Part shown: positions 10,356 to 20,622 of the stretch, piece after piece
Layout: each line of letters begins with the position of its first letter
Numbering within the stretch: the first letter of the stretch is position 1
Assembly: GCF_043290135.1 (NCBI RefSeq)
Contig: NC_134702.1
Span: forward strand, 196,572,491-196,636,490
Length of the DNA: 64,000 nucleotides
Direction of reading: 5' to 3'
Origin: Rhipicephalus microplus
Lineage: Eukaryota > Arthropoda > Arachnida > Ixodida > Ixodidae
Notes under the pieces: model-generated
Told to the model about the DNA's origin: nothing
The model's input: only the letters and a program-made list of their open reading frames with translations
Databases searched by the model: none
Made by a program: the position numbers and the translations under genes

Positions 10356-10433
<78 letters not shown>
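10356..10433. repeat. (TA)n microsatellite
   Basis: About 76 bp of uninterrupted TA between two oppositely oriented repeat units. Apparent Tyr-Ile reading frames here are repeat artefacts. Confidence 0.97.
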
Positions 10434-10436
<3 letters not shown>

Positions 10437-10560
10437 TATAACAGACAGTAATGCCAAGGAATGTACAGGGGAAGTTATTAAAACCAATGGAATGCAGATA
10501 AGAAGAAAGAAAAGTGGATGAAAAAATTACCAACTGTGAGCAGGAATCGAACCTATGACC

Positions 10561-10646
10561 TTCGAATTACGCGTTAGATTCGAGCATCGAACGCGTAATT
10601 CGAGCATCGAGCATCGAATTCGAGATTCGAGCATCGAACGCGTACC
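10561..10646. repeat. shuffled junction of attcgagcatcgaacgcgt motifs
   Basis: At the switch from minus to plus orientation the anticodon-arm region of the unit is repeated several times in both orientations (ttcgagcatcgaacgcgt and partial copies), and ordinary unit sequence resumes at about 10650. It looks like a multi-step recombination or template-switching scar. Confidence 0.6.
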
Positions 10647-11385
10647 ATGGCGGTGCTGACTGACACTCCCAGGTATAAATTCAGATACATACCCAATAAA
10701 GTGGCTGGAGGGATAGCCGCCGTGGTAGCTCAGTGGTAGAGCGTCGAATGCGTTATTATAAAGTCGAAGGTTCGGTTCCTGCCCACAGCAAGCTATCTTC
10801 TCACCCACTTTTATTTTCTTCGCATTTACATTAAACTTCTGTCTAATAACTTTTCCTACACTTTCCTTAGCTATATTGTCTCTTAGATCTCGTTATTATT
10901 GTGTCAAACGCAGTAAAACAACCCCTTATTTGTACACTTCTTTCCTTATTCTATTTGTGAGGGTCTCGTACTGGCAAACTTTGTGCCTTTAGGTTGTATA
11001 CGAGGAATTTTCAATTAGCTGCCTGCCCGTAATAAGCTCACGTGCTACGTAACGTCAAACAGGTTCATAAAGAGCGCGCCACACTCACCTCTATGGCTAC
11101 TACTGGTGTTGACTGACACTCCCATATTTACAAACCACATATACATCCAATAAAGTGGCTGGGGGGATAGCCGCCGTGGTAGCTCAGTTGGCAAAGCATC
11201 AAACACGTTATTGAAATGTCGCGATTTTGGTTCCTGCCCACTGCAAGTTATCTTTTCACCCACTACTCTTTCTTCGCATTTACATTACAATTAAGGGTGA
11301 TAACTTCCTCTTTACATTTCTTGTCGATATTGGTTGTTATATCATATTATTATCGTGCGAAACACAGAAAAACTAACCCTTCAGT

Positions 11386-11423
<38 letters not shown>
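11386..11423. repeat. (TA)n tract, left flank of Ty3 insertion
   Basis: TA repeat ending ...atat immediately before the left LTR. The same repeat resumes after the right LTR at 16595, so the element inserted into it. Confidence 0.95.
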
Positions 11424-11426
<3 letters not shown>

Positions 11427-11555
11427 GACGATGGAACGCGTTTATTTACAAGATGGGTTATGCAGAGGTGTAGCTCAGCGAAGGATCCACAGCGTCGCTC
11501 GCGAGCCAGTCGAGTCTCTTCTTCCTCTTCGTCGAATCTTCGCTAGTGCGTTTCA
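11424..11555 (-). repeat. 3' LTR of Ty3/Gypsy element (132 bp)
   Basis: Plus-strand ends are tgtgacgatgg and gcgtttca. It differs at seven positions from the copy at 16463-16594 and is the same length. Just inside it (11556-11566) the element strand reads GAACCGGGAAG, a short purine-rich tract next to the LTR that can serve as plus-strand primer. Confidence 0.93.
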
Positions 11556-11589
11556 CTTCCCGGTTCGCAGACGATGCCCTCTGGGCGAG

Positions 11590-12676
11590 TCACTCAGATG
11601 GGTGATGGTGGCACGGTTTAAGGCGCGCAACGTAAGTCAGTTGTGTTTTGCTCGAGCGGCGACCATTGCTTGTGACGCTCGAGATTACGTACGTGACGTC
11701 GCTGAGGCGGTCAAGAATGACGAATGGACCGGAATAGTCAGCCAAGAACTTTTGCACAAACGACGTTTGCGGACTGGTGTCCATAACCACACAAGATCGC
11801 CCTTACTATAAGATACGGAGCGATGGCAGGCGTCGTAACGTTTCTTAGAACGCTGCTGGGATGCCAAGGTTCGGAGGCGTGCGATGCGACGGGCTTCTTC
11901 TGCGCGGCAGAGCGTCTCGGCTATCGAGATTTCCACATCTAGTGTAAAAGGTAGTATAGTGTCGAGACAAAATCGTGGGGAGCGAGCGTACAGCAGGTAA
12001 AATGGAGAGTAACCTGTAGTCTCACGCTTCGCGGTATTGTACGCGTACGTGATGTAAGGTAGCACTTAGTCCCAGTTTTTGTGCTTAGAATCGACATAAA
12101 TAGACAGCATGTTCGTGAGAGTCCGGTTCGTGCGCTCTACGAGACCATTGGTCCGCGGGTGATATGGTGTGGTATGGCGGAAATGGCAGGCAGACAGACG
12201 CAGGATCTCTTTAACGACATCGGCAACGAACTGACGTCCGTGGTCGCTAACGACAACGCGTGGAGGACCATGGCCGAGAATTATACAGCGAAGCATAAAC
12301 TACGACACGTGCATGGCCGTTGCAGCAGGTATTGCAGCAGTTTCTGCGTAGCGCGTTTGGTGGTCAACACAGACGACAACCCATCGATTGTTACTGCTCG
12401 ATTCTGGAAATGAACCGAGCAGATCGACACCAACAGTCTCGAAGGGAGAGTTAGGAGGTGGAACAGGATGGAGAAGTCCTGGTGGCGTAGCCGTGGGACG
12501 TTTGTGTTGTTGGCATTGTTCGCATCCAGCAACGTATTTTTTCGTGTCGCGTCGCATCTTGGGTCAATAGAACCTTTGCTGGATTCGTTGAAGCGTTCTG
12601 GCGAAGCCCATGTGGCCGCAGGTTGCGTCGTCGTGTAAGGACCGAAAGACGTGAGCCCGTAAAGTGCGTGGAACAA
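11590..12676 (-). pseudogene. Ty3/Gypsy integrase region, broken
   Basis: It encodes the DNA-joining enzyme of the element. The zinc-binding HHCC module ends with CEQCQQH (about 12490-12510). The catalytic core shows VDLLG (about 12430), SDHGRQF (about 12230) and the glutamate in NGLVERTNRTL (about 12120), consistent with a DDE integrase. The C-terminal GPY/F-type segment YSGPFVILDRL is near 11715-11750. Stops occur near 12570, at 12297 and at 12063, with a frame change near 11760. It follows RNase H after a frame change at about 12680. Confidence 0.9.
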
Positions 12677-13561
12677 CTAGAAGCAGACGGGCGCCTTGTC
12701 CGAATAATTCTTCTTGTAAAGGACGCCGTCATGAACCACAAAAGAGCTTGGGTTTGCGTGTTCATTTGCGGAGGCGAACAGAGAATCTAAGGAGCGGTCC
12801 ACATGTTGGGCTGCCCGGAAAGTCGCGAGATCAGGGAACTCAGAGGCAATAGCGCCGATATACTGGTCGAAGTTGTCAGCGTCGCACTCAGTCGTCGGTA
12901 GAGGGAGGCGCGATAGGCAGTCAGCGTCTGCGTGCCGGTTACCGCTCTTGTAGCGTACTGTGAAGTCGAACTCCTGTAAGCGCAAAGCCCATCGCGCCAG
13001 TCGTCCAGATGGGTCTCGGAGGCCTACCAACCAGCATAGAGAATGATGGTCGGCGATTACCGAAAAGCGACGGCCGTAGATGTATGGGCGAAACTTGTGC
13101 ACGGTGAAAACGACTGCGAGGCACTCCTGTTCTGTGACTGTGTAATTTTGTTCTGCCTTGCTCAACGAACGACTCGCGTAAGCGACCACGTGTTCAGCAT
13201 TGTCATGGCGCTGAACGATCACTGCACCAAGGCCGATTCCACTGGCATCTGTGTGAATTTTCGTTTCAGCAGAAGCATCGAAATGGCGTAGTACCGGTCC
13301 TGAAGTCAGTATGAACCGAAGCTGCTTAAAGGCTGCTTCGCAATCCGGTGTCCAGTGGAAAGGAACATCCGTTTGCAGCAAGTCAGTCAGTGGTTGTGTT
13401 TTATCAGCAAAATTTAGAACAAATCGACGAAAGTAAGAACACAGGCCCAGGAAGCTACGCAACTCCCTGGGGGATTGCAGCTGCTTGAAGTTGCTGACAG
13501 CGGCGACTTTCTGCGGGTCCGGTCTCACGCCATTTTTATCCACCAGGTGTCCCAGAACCAA
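12677..13561 (-). pseudogene. Ty3/Gypsy RT C-terminus and RNase H
   Basis: A 295-codon minus-strand frame covers the RT thumb (VLGHLVDKNGVRPDPQK) and the RNase H domain. Visible RNase H features include HTDASGIGLGAV, the YASRSLSKAEQNY segment with TEQECLAVV, IADHHSLCWL, and NRHADADCLSRLP. This enzyme removes the RNA strand during reverse transcription. The frame closes before the integrase zinc finger, where a frameshift moves the reading to the next frame. A single TAA separates it from the RT core on its right. Confidence 0.92.
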
Positions 13562-13591
13562 GGTTTCAAGTTCTCCAAAGCGACATTTTTT

Positions 13592-14112
13592 TTAGTTCAG
13601 TGTAAACGCAGCTTCCTCGAGACAGGTTAGAACGAGGTCAAGGCGATGATTATGTTCTTCAAATGTTCGGCCAAAAATCACCACATCGTCCAGGTAACAC
13701 AGGCAAATTTTCCATTTGAGGCCCCGTAAAACGGTGTCCATATATATATCAAATGTGGCGGGGGCATTACACAAGCCGAATGGCATAACATTAAACTCAA
13801 ACAGACGGTCGGGTGTAACAAAGGCCGTCTTTTCTTTGTCAGCCGGATCCATGGGGTTCTGCCAATACCCAGATCGCAAGTCCACCGATGAAAAATAGGA
13901 CGCTGAATGCAGGTAGTCGATGACATCATCGATGGGAGGAAGCGGGTACACGTCCTTCTTAGTTATAGAGTTGAGACGTCAGTAGTCAACGCAGAACCTC
14001 CAGGACCCATTTTTTTAACCAAGATAACAGGCGCGGCCCAGGGACTTGACGATTCTTGAATTACGCCAGAGGTTAGCATCTCGCTGACTTGCTCTGAAAT
14101 TACCTTGCGCTC
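13592..14112 (-). pseudogene. Ty3/Gypsy reverse transcriptase core, broken
   Basis: The catalytic motif YLDDVVIF lies near 13680-13705 and FSSVDLRSGYW near 13880-13910, both diagnostic of Ty3/Gypsy RT. The upstream part (ESSSPWAAPVILV, about 14030-14070) is in another frame, split by a frameshift in a run of seven T (plus strand) near 14011 and by TGA at about 13977. TAG at 14113 separates RT from protease, and TAA at 13592 separates it from the thumb. RNA-directed DNA polymerase of the element; not functional here. Confidence 0.92.
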
Positions 14113-15101
14113 CTACGCGGAAACTCGATAAGGTTTTTGTCTGAGGGGGTGCGCAGATCCGGTGTCGATCTTGTGACGAGTGCATGTGCTGGGCGTCTGA
14201 GGTCTATGCGACTTCCGTGCAAAATCAAATACTTTAGCGTGCCTGGCCAGCACTGTAACCAACACTTTGCGCTTATGCGAGGGAATAGACTTGCTAACCA
14301 TCTTATAAAATTCGTATTCCGTGCCGTATACATCAGCATAGTCCGAATTTGCCGCATAGCTGAGAGCTCCTATGCAGATACTGCACTGCCCTTCAAACAT
14401 GGCAAGGCGCATTCCCTCTGGTAGGACAACAGACTCGAGTGAGCAGATAACTACCCATAATTCGGTTTTTACCTCGGTGAGAGACACAACGCAGCGCGGC
14501 AGAAAGATGTTTTTCTTCAAGCAAGGCAAAGGCAACGGCTCAATCACAATATCAGGAGAACTGAAACTCGAGTCGGCATTCGAAGCAGCAACGGGCACGC
14601 TGGCCGTAGACCATGCCGGTAGAATAGTGTCTTTAACTACAACGAGGTTGTCGTCTCCACTACGCTGAGGCTGCTGGGCGAGGGCGGACAACAGAACCTC
14701 ACCTGCCCCGCAGTCGACAGTCGCACGGCACTCTTGCAAGAAGTCGTCAATTCCAAGGATAACTTCATGCGTGGAATGAGCGAGCACTGCGAATTCTGCC
14801 TTGCACGCTTTACCAGCAACACGAACAGACACAGTGGACACACCTACTGGACACAAAGCCGTGCCGCTGACTGCTCGAAAAGTAGAAGATTTATCCCAAT
14901 AAAACATAACCTTGCGGCCAAGTCTCTCCTTGAAAACTAAACTCATTACAGAAACTGTTGCACCGGTGTCTACCAGAGCCATCGTGGGAACATCGTCAAT
15001 GAATACATGAACCTTGTTGTGAAGCATTTGAACTAATGGAGGCACATTTGTGTGCGAACCGGTACGTCCAGCGAATTCGCCTCCATCGGCCGCGCCCGCT
15101 A
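14113..15101 (-). pseudogene. Ty3/Gypsy protease region (start of pol)
   Basis: A long minus-strand frame with the retropepsin signature ALVDTGATVSVMS near its N-terminus (about 14945-14985) and AEFAVLAHSTHEVILGIDDFL in mid-domain, typical of Gypsy aspartic proteases. It overlaps the gag stop in the -1 frame, and the slippery heptamer at 15102-15108 would join gag to it. It ends at TAG at 14113, where the family normally reads straight into RT. The segment ARKSHRPQTPSTCTRHKIDT is the linker before RT. Confidence 0.88.
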
Positions 15102-16327
15102 GTTTCCCGGTGGCGGAGAGGAAAGCCGCGGCCGGGGACGGGGAGATGGGGACCGTCGATGGCGCGTAGTAGGTGGCGTCAAGCTCCTCACAGAGGCAGG
15201 CGAGTCACTGCGGATGTTCGGCCGGTGCCCGTGCTTCTGGGCAGTTGGATCCGAAGGCCAGTAGGCGTAATCGGGCTGTTGCCTTCGCCGTGCAAGCATC
15301 GCTGGTCGGTCAGAAAACGTCGTGCGTGGGCGACGTCGCGATGGGCAAAACCGGGCGATATGTCCGCGAACACCGCACTGGTAGCACACCGGGCGTTCCC
15401 GAGGCACATTGAATGCTGCGGTGTGTAGAGGATGCTCAGGGAACTGTTGCCACTCGGACACAAATGGAGGCGGTTGACTGTCGTAGCTATAACTGCTGCG
15501 GGGCGCATAAGGCGACTCGACGTAAGTAGCCTGTGGTGGCGGAGCCCTCAGCCACGGACTGCGGGTGGAGTAACTGCGTTCATCGAAACTCGCAGCATTG
15601 ATGCTTGGGGATAGTGTATCACACTGCGGGTCTCCAGCTTTCATGGGAACAGAGACATGGCGATGCAGTTCCTCCCGTACAATCTGACGAATCGTGGAGG
15701 AAAGGTCAGCAGGTAGAGAATTTTGGGAGACATCGACGGTGGCAACAGTCGTGACGTTGACCAGACGTCCGAACTTCGATGTGATGCGACGAGTTTTAAT
15801 AGCCTCGAAGGTTCGGCAGTGGTTAATCACGTCGGCCACGCATTCCAGGCTCTCCTTGCCAATGAGGAAGCGGTAGACGTCATCGGCGATGTCCTTGAGT
15901 ATATGGCCCACTTTGTCTTCTTCCGTGATGTGGGCATCCACCGACTTGCACAACTTAAGAATCTCTTCAATGTAGGTTCTGCATATCTCACCGGTGACTT
16001 CAGCCCTCTGCGACAACGTCTGCTCGGCACGTGTCTTCTTCGTTGTTGGGTCTCCAAAGCATTTCTTAATTTCCTCGACAGACTGGTCCCAGGTTGTCAA
16101 TGTGTCTTCATGGTTCTCAAACCATACCAGCGCCGTGAATTCGAGGAAGAGCCCCACGTGAGACAGCTGGCAAGCCACATTCCGACCGTTCGAACGGCTA
16201 ACCCGCTGATAGTGGCTTAGCCATTCGTCCACGTCATCGCCGGGTTTCCCTGTGAAGGTTCGCGGCTCCCTGTAGTGGTAGGGCGACTCCTTGCGGCTGG
16301 TTGCTGGTTGTCTCCGTCCGAGCTCAT
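15099..16327 (-). pseudogene. Ty3/Gypsy gag, nearly intact with one N-terminal frameshift
   Basis: The structural protein of the element. A 377-codon frame (15099-16232) contains a capsid-type segment (LSHYQRVSRSNG ... LVWFENHEDTLTTWDQ) and a perfect CCHC zinc knuckle CYQCGVRGHIARFC near 15340-15385, followed by an Arg/Pro/Ser-rich tail. A Met at 16327 in another frame gives a plausible N-terminus; a one-base frameshift around 16250-16290 separates the two. The gag stop TAG occupies 15099-15101 and directly follows a slippery heptamer. The gag lies 4 nt plus a leader from the primer binding site. Confidence 0.88.
15102..15108 (-). promoter_or_regulatory. GGGAAAC slippery heptamer at gag/pol junction
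   Basis: On the element strand GGGAAAC is read in gag phase as G GGA AAC and is followed immediately by the gag stop TAG. Slipping back one base gives GGG AAA and enters the protease frame, which is open. This fits the X XXY YYZ rule for -1 programmed ribosomal frameshifting. I did not identify a downstream pseudoknot by eye. Confidence 0.65.
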
Positions 16328-16441
16328 TTCTTGAGGTAATGGTGCCAAGCCCGCTAGTCGACGGCTGCGGCGAAGCTCGTGTAGCGGTTCCGTCGTCAGG
16401 GGACGGTGCCTCTCCGGTATCACTTGGTAATAGCTAGCTTA

Positions 16442-16458
16442 CCCCGGCACCTACACCA
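16442..16458 (-). other. putative primer binding site of Ty3/Gypsy element
   Basis: The element strand reads TGGTGTAGGTGCCGGGG, beginning with TGG four nucleotides inside the 5' LTR. This is the normal place for annealing of a host tRNA 3' end. I cannot assign the tRNA. Confidence 0.6.
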
Positions 16459-16462
16459 CAAT

Positions 16463-16592
16463 TGTGACGATGGAACGCATTTACTTACAAGATGGGTAAT
16501 GCAGAGGTGTAGGTCAGCGAAGGATGCACAGCGTCGCTCGCGAGCCAGTCGAGTCTCTTCCTCCTCTTCGTCGAATCTTCGCTAGCGCGTTT

Positions 16593-16594
<2 letters not shown>
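16463..16594 (-). repeat. 5' LTR of Ty3/Gypsy element (132 bp)
   Basis: Same length and termini as the copy at 11424-11555, seven mismatches apart. It borders the (AT)n tract beginning at 16595. Confidence 0.93.

Positions 16595-16660
<66 letters not shown>
16595..16660. repeat. (AT)n tract, right flank of Ty3 insertion
   Basis: About 66 bp of AT, the continuation of the tract at 11386-11423 that was split by the retrotransposon. Confidence 0.96.
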
Positions 16661-16662
<2 letters not shown>

Positions 16663-19600
16663 GAGACAAATAACTTACACCAGAATCAATTATACCCTAA
16701 ATCTAATCTTCATTCGAATCAAAAGTGTTAGCAATATTGATTCAGCTGGATCTTCAAGAGTACACAGACGTTCTAAAACGTAACAATATGGTTCATGCGA
16801 GGGAGTCTATCGCAACACTAAAGATTGAAATCTTCAGCAATGGCACTTGTACATCGTAGAAAACCTGACAGCGCAAGGGGTGCAAAAGATGAGATACGGA
16901 GAGGAAAAAAGTACACATCACTAATGACTGTATCTAACTTGTTGCTCTGTCAATTATCCTACTATGAACATCTACCAAATTGCTGAATTCGCGATTATGC
17001 ACGAATACTTGTCTTAATGCTGATTGTGGCAACAGTCACAACAGAGTGTCCATTGAATCACTTATGTGTAGTGACATGGTGCAGCACCTCGTTTTAGAGA
17101 ACCTTTCAAGAAGAACAGATCTTAGGGTATTCATACTTCTTATTTATTATTGTGGCTCGGTTTCGTGTATAACCGCTGGTTGGTGATCTGGCTACTATGT
17201 CTAGCACAACCTAAATGTTTACATCAGCAAGCGCTGTAATGTCCCGAACACTCCACACGATATGGTATTGAATTCATACAAAACCGCAGTGCCGCTTCAT
17301 CAACGGAAGGGGAGTGGAAGACCAACCTTTTGGTCTTAGACCTGAAGATGAGTGATGTATGGTTCAACTAATACAAGTGAGGGTGAAGGAAAGCGGCTAT
17401 CTGGAATATGGAGGCCGCTCAACGTGAACCGCATTGCGCTTTCTATGAGTAAATGTGTTTTCTTTCTCTATGGCTATCAAAGTGCCATAACGTGGGATTG
17501 TTTTGATGTATTTCTATGGTCGAGCACGAATAACTGAGTCATGCAATTCGATTTCGACAAAAATTGTATGGTTTCAAAAAGAATTTTTGCATAGGAAGTA
17601 ATACCTCTACGTTAATTCGCTCGTGAATGTATACGTACAGCGTGTTCCCCTTATCAGTCAGGCAAGGCCGCTTTCCTCGCTACCGCTGGTTAGTGTACGC
17701 GATTGAAGTAGAGCCATCTTTATTTACTTTACCGTGTCTAGATTTTTTCCAGCAATACCTTTACTGGAGTGAGCAGCACAGCTGCTATGCTTCTCTTTCC
17801 CGGCATGTAGAGGCTTTCTGCTTATTAGAGATTGAGGGAAGTTCTGCAGTTCCGGTTGCAAGAAAAAAATAGAGAGAGAGAGATAACCCCCACCTGCAGT
17901 GGGCATGTAGGAAAGGGGAAAATCGGATAAAGAGTGCAATGAACATTGTGTGCACATGCTGGCTTTTTTCCAGAGAGTGAGAAGAAAGTAAAGTCATGAG
18001 GGTTCAGATGCGATGAGTGCATTTTGTGTGAAGCCTCGCCATAGTAACGCTGCGCAGTAGCGAACTAGAAACACCACGCGCGTGGTACCGGGTCGCACTT
18101 GCCATGGAAGCTGCCTTCGCAACGGTGTATACGCCAAATATGCAACACCGCTGGAGCTGACAAAAGGTAGCCTTCCTTTATTACATACACTGGTTTAAAC
18201 GTATAACAGTTGTAGGTAACACAGTGAGCCGTGTACCCAAGGGATTATTCCCGCCCATGGTGTTCCGCATATCTGGCTCGGTTATATTCTCTGCATCAGA
18301 TTTTGATTGCTAAGTGCTAAAGTATCGTCGTTGTTTTTTTAGGAAACACTGCTCAAGAAACCGACACCCAACGTGTGCATCAGCCCCTTGAAAACCTCTA
18401 ATGAGCCATTCGCAGCGATCAACGGGTGACGCCGTTGGTGCAACCAAATCTCATGGTGACTCAGTAAGTACTTGATGCTGTATGTACTGAAGTCTGCATA
18501 TACAAAAAAACATTTTATAGTTTGACTGCAGGTAATGTGACATAAATATATTAATGGATTACCTGTCCAAAATTTATATGTTTCACCAGCTGAAACCATC
18601 ACAAATTCTATAAAAAGACAACCTTTTGGTTCGACACATTTCAGGCAGTTTGTGCTCAATTACGCTCTGGTGGTGTTTTGCCAGTTCGGTAAAGGGAGAC
18701 CTTTTGTTTCAGTTGTTTTATAGATTTTAAAAACACTAAAAGTTTCTAAGTCGAAATAGTCAAACATGTCATTTGCTGCAAGTACAAGATAAGAATATAT
18801 GTACCCGAATCAGGAGAAGTTATCGAAAAAAAAACGCAACGATTTCTGACCTTCATGAAACAAAAAGATGAGGAAAGAACTCAAGCGAAAGAAAGCCAAC
18901 TGAGCGTGCCACATAGCTCATTATGTATTAAGATTAATTTTCATGAGCACCTTCATCTATAAGCTTTTTAGAAAATATAAAATTATTGCTCAATTGTACT
19001 AACAAATCTCTCTTATACCACATACGTTGTGAATTTTTAATGAAGTTTCCCCTGAGCTCTGCTTTTATTGATGAGCTTCAACATCTCGAAGTGACTAACA
19101 CTGCGACAGACGGGATAAATGAGGACCATGAGGAATTTTCGTAGCCTCCTTGTTATAATCCGCATCTCCATCGTTCAGTGCGCGGGCCTACGATAATTCC
19201 GCTTCGCCAAAATGAGAGCTGGGCGCTCGAATCTCCTGTTTTGAAAACAGCTGCTTGCTTGCTTGGCCATTCTTGTTTGGCCCTTACCCACTCCAGGAGA
19301 TCGACCATGAAACCTTTTGTTAGTATAGGAATAAAGTTTAGAATTGAGATGAAGGTACGCTGCTCCAAAGAAAACTTGCTCAGTTTTCATTTTTCTTTTT
19401 AAAAAGAAAATATCCCTTAGAACTGCATAAATATTCGGGCCTTTGAAAAAAAAGACGTCATCTTGAACTAGGCGAAGTGAACTCTTTTTATTGCTACTTG
19501 TAAGTGTTTCTTGTAGCAGAGCTGTACGTGTTCAGGGGTAAACAAAAATTTGTTCGCCAAAATTCCGCAAGTCCCACTGCTTGCCATTAGTCAACCACAA

Positions 19601-20132
19601 AGGATGAATCGTACACACAGGTGGCAAACGCAGAATAATAATTGTGGTCAAATGTATGCGATACTTGAGAAAGACCTAATTGATGCATCTTGTTTATCCC
19701 ACTGAAATTAGAGGGGCTTACAAGTTTCAGTTTCACTGGTTAACTATCTGTAAGACGCACTTGGACGGGTATATTTTGTTTAAAATATCGCACGAACTCC
19801 AACATTCAGAATATTTTTCATAGTACACTTCACAGAAGGCAGCTCTATCGCTCCATGGTTGCATCAAAACGTTTGTGTGTTAATCAAAATGCGAGGACAA
19901 CTAGCAAGAGGATTTGTCACTTTCAAGTTGAACAATGCAGGTATACCTATTGAGAAGCACGTACCCTGTTGTTCTCTATGTCTTTCATTTTCCTATCCCC
20001 CTAAGTGGGTCGCGCTAAGCTGTTGAGGAACCAACCAACCAACCTTTTAATATCTGCTCTGTCATCGGTAGCCGGAACAAAACACTCGAAGAATAAGGAA
20101 CACCTTCTATTTGATCATGTCTTTTTTTTCAG
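16661..20132. other. no recognisable gene; unique AT-rich sequence
   Basis: About 3.5 kb with no recognisable coding region or repeat. A minus-strand frame at 18339-18659 ends a protein-like segment at a good donor (GGACAG|GTAATC) but lacks a credible acceptor, so it is not called. A short GA repeat lies near 17870-17883. Confidence 0.4.
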
Positions 20133-20265
20133 TCCGCCGCCGCCGCGGTTGGCGAGCAAACGCGTCGCTCGTCTGTGGTTACTGTGTCTGCTTGTTTTGC
20201 TGCTGGTAGATAGAATTCCAGTGCCGTCAGTTGGCAAGAAAAGGTACTACGGTCCGGCGCTCTGA
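20133..20265 (+). CDS. candidate coding exon with hydrophobic segment, unrecognised
   Basis: A strong acceptor (CTTTTTTTTCAG, ending at 20132) precedes a GC-rich stretch starting with CCG repeats. The open frame encodes four Pro, a basic patch (LASKRVAR) and a long hydrophobic run (LWLLCLLVLLLV), then RIPVPSVGKK and a stop at 20263-20265. It resembles the membrane-anchor region of a type II membrane protein or a signal peptide. An alternative end is a donor-like AAAG|GTACTA at about 20242. No family recognised. The composition contrasts with the AT-rich neighbourhood. Confidence 0.28.
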
Positions 20266-20429
20266 TTTCTCGGTATTAATTTCTGGCTAATGTCGCCTCT
20301 GTTCTCAACAGCCAAGCTCTACAAGCTCGGTGTAATGTGTCGTTACCCAAAAGTATCATAATCCTCAACTGGCCCGCATTTTTTTTTGTAGTCTCCTGCT
20401 TTGCTCCCGAAATCCATGCGCCGAGTTGT

Positions 20430-20622
20430 GCGCCTTATACCAAGCGGAGGAGATATTCGTGAGTGAGGAAGAGAGTGAAAAAATAAAGAAACGAAAAGAT
20501 ACATAGAAATAATTATATCAAGAAGTGGAAAATTGTCCCGCAACAAACTTTTTCATGTGATGGTGGGATTAGAGACCGCGTAACCATGGTTAGGTAGCGA
20601 GCGTCTTAACCATTCGGCTACT
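20430..20622 (-). repeat. tRNA-derived SINE fragment (minus strand)
   Basis: The minus strand reads TAGCCGAATGGTTAAGACGC (A-box region) and, about 30 nt on, GCGGTCTCTAATCCCACC (diverged B-box region), followed by a T/C-rich body. The LINE to its right inserted within the tRNA-like head, since accattcggctact recurs at the far end of the LINE. Confidence 0.5.

Larger units (their letters stand above)
8634..11385. repeat. array of ~450-bp tRNA-like repeat units in both orientations
   Basis: Units start at gagatctaacagacaataat (8634), gaggtctagccgacaataat (9078) and gcggtctaacagacaataat (9687). These three run head to tail with the tRNA-like part on the minus strand. A partial unit 10131-10355 is inverted, a half unit 10433-10570 is minus, and 10650-11385 contains about one and a half plus-strand units. 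The spacing of the GATAGCCGCCGTGGTAGCTC motif at 10712 and 11166 is 454 bp; the first minus-strand spacing is 445 bp. Each full unit has a tRNA-like core and a conserved tail including TCACGTAGCACGTGAAC. Units are diverged, so the array is not recent. Confidence 0.85.
11424..16594 (-). mobile_element. Ty3/Gypsy LTR retrotransposon, full-length structure, inactivated
   Basis: The 5171-bp element is on the minus strand. It has two 132-bp LTRs (TG...CA), a primer binding site, gag, protease, RT, RNase H and integrase in Ty3/Gypsy order, and a short polypurine tract. The very short LTRs suggest a Mag-like lineage (inference). Flanks share atat, compatible with a 4-bp target duplication inside (AT)n. 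I count seven LTR mismatches. At least six in-frame stops and about four frameshifts disable it. No envelope gene is seen. Confidence 0.93.

Noticed and set aside
8634..11385. CRISPR-like array
   Set aside because: Units are about 450 bp, diverged and in both orientations; no short identical repeats with unique spacers. The host is a eukaryote.
11425..11811. 128-codon plus-strand frame crossing the LTR
   Set aside because: Antisense shadow of the LTR and integrase C-terminus.
15036..16220. Plus-strand frames of 130 and 165 codons opposite gag
   Set aside because: Shadows of the GC-rich gag reading frame on the other strand.
18339..18659. 106-codon minus-strand frame with a good GTAATC donor
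   Set aside because: No credible acceptor, in-frame stop immediately upstream, no family resemblance.
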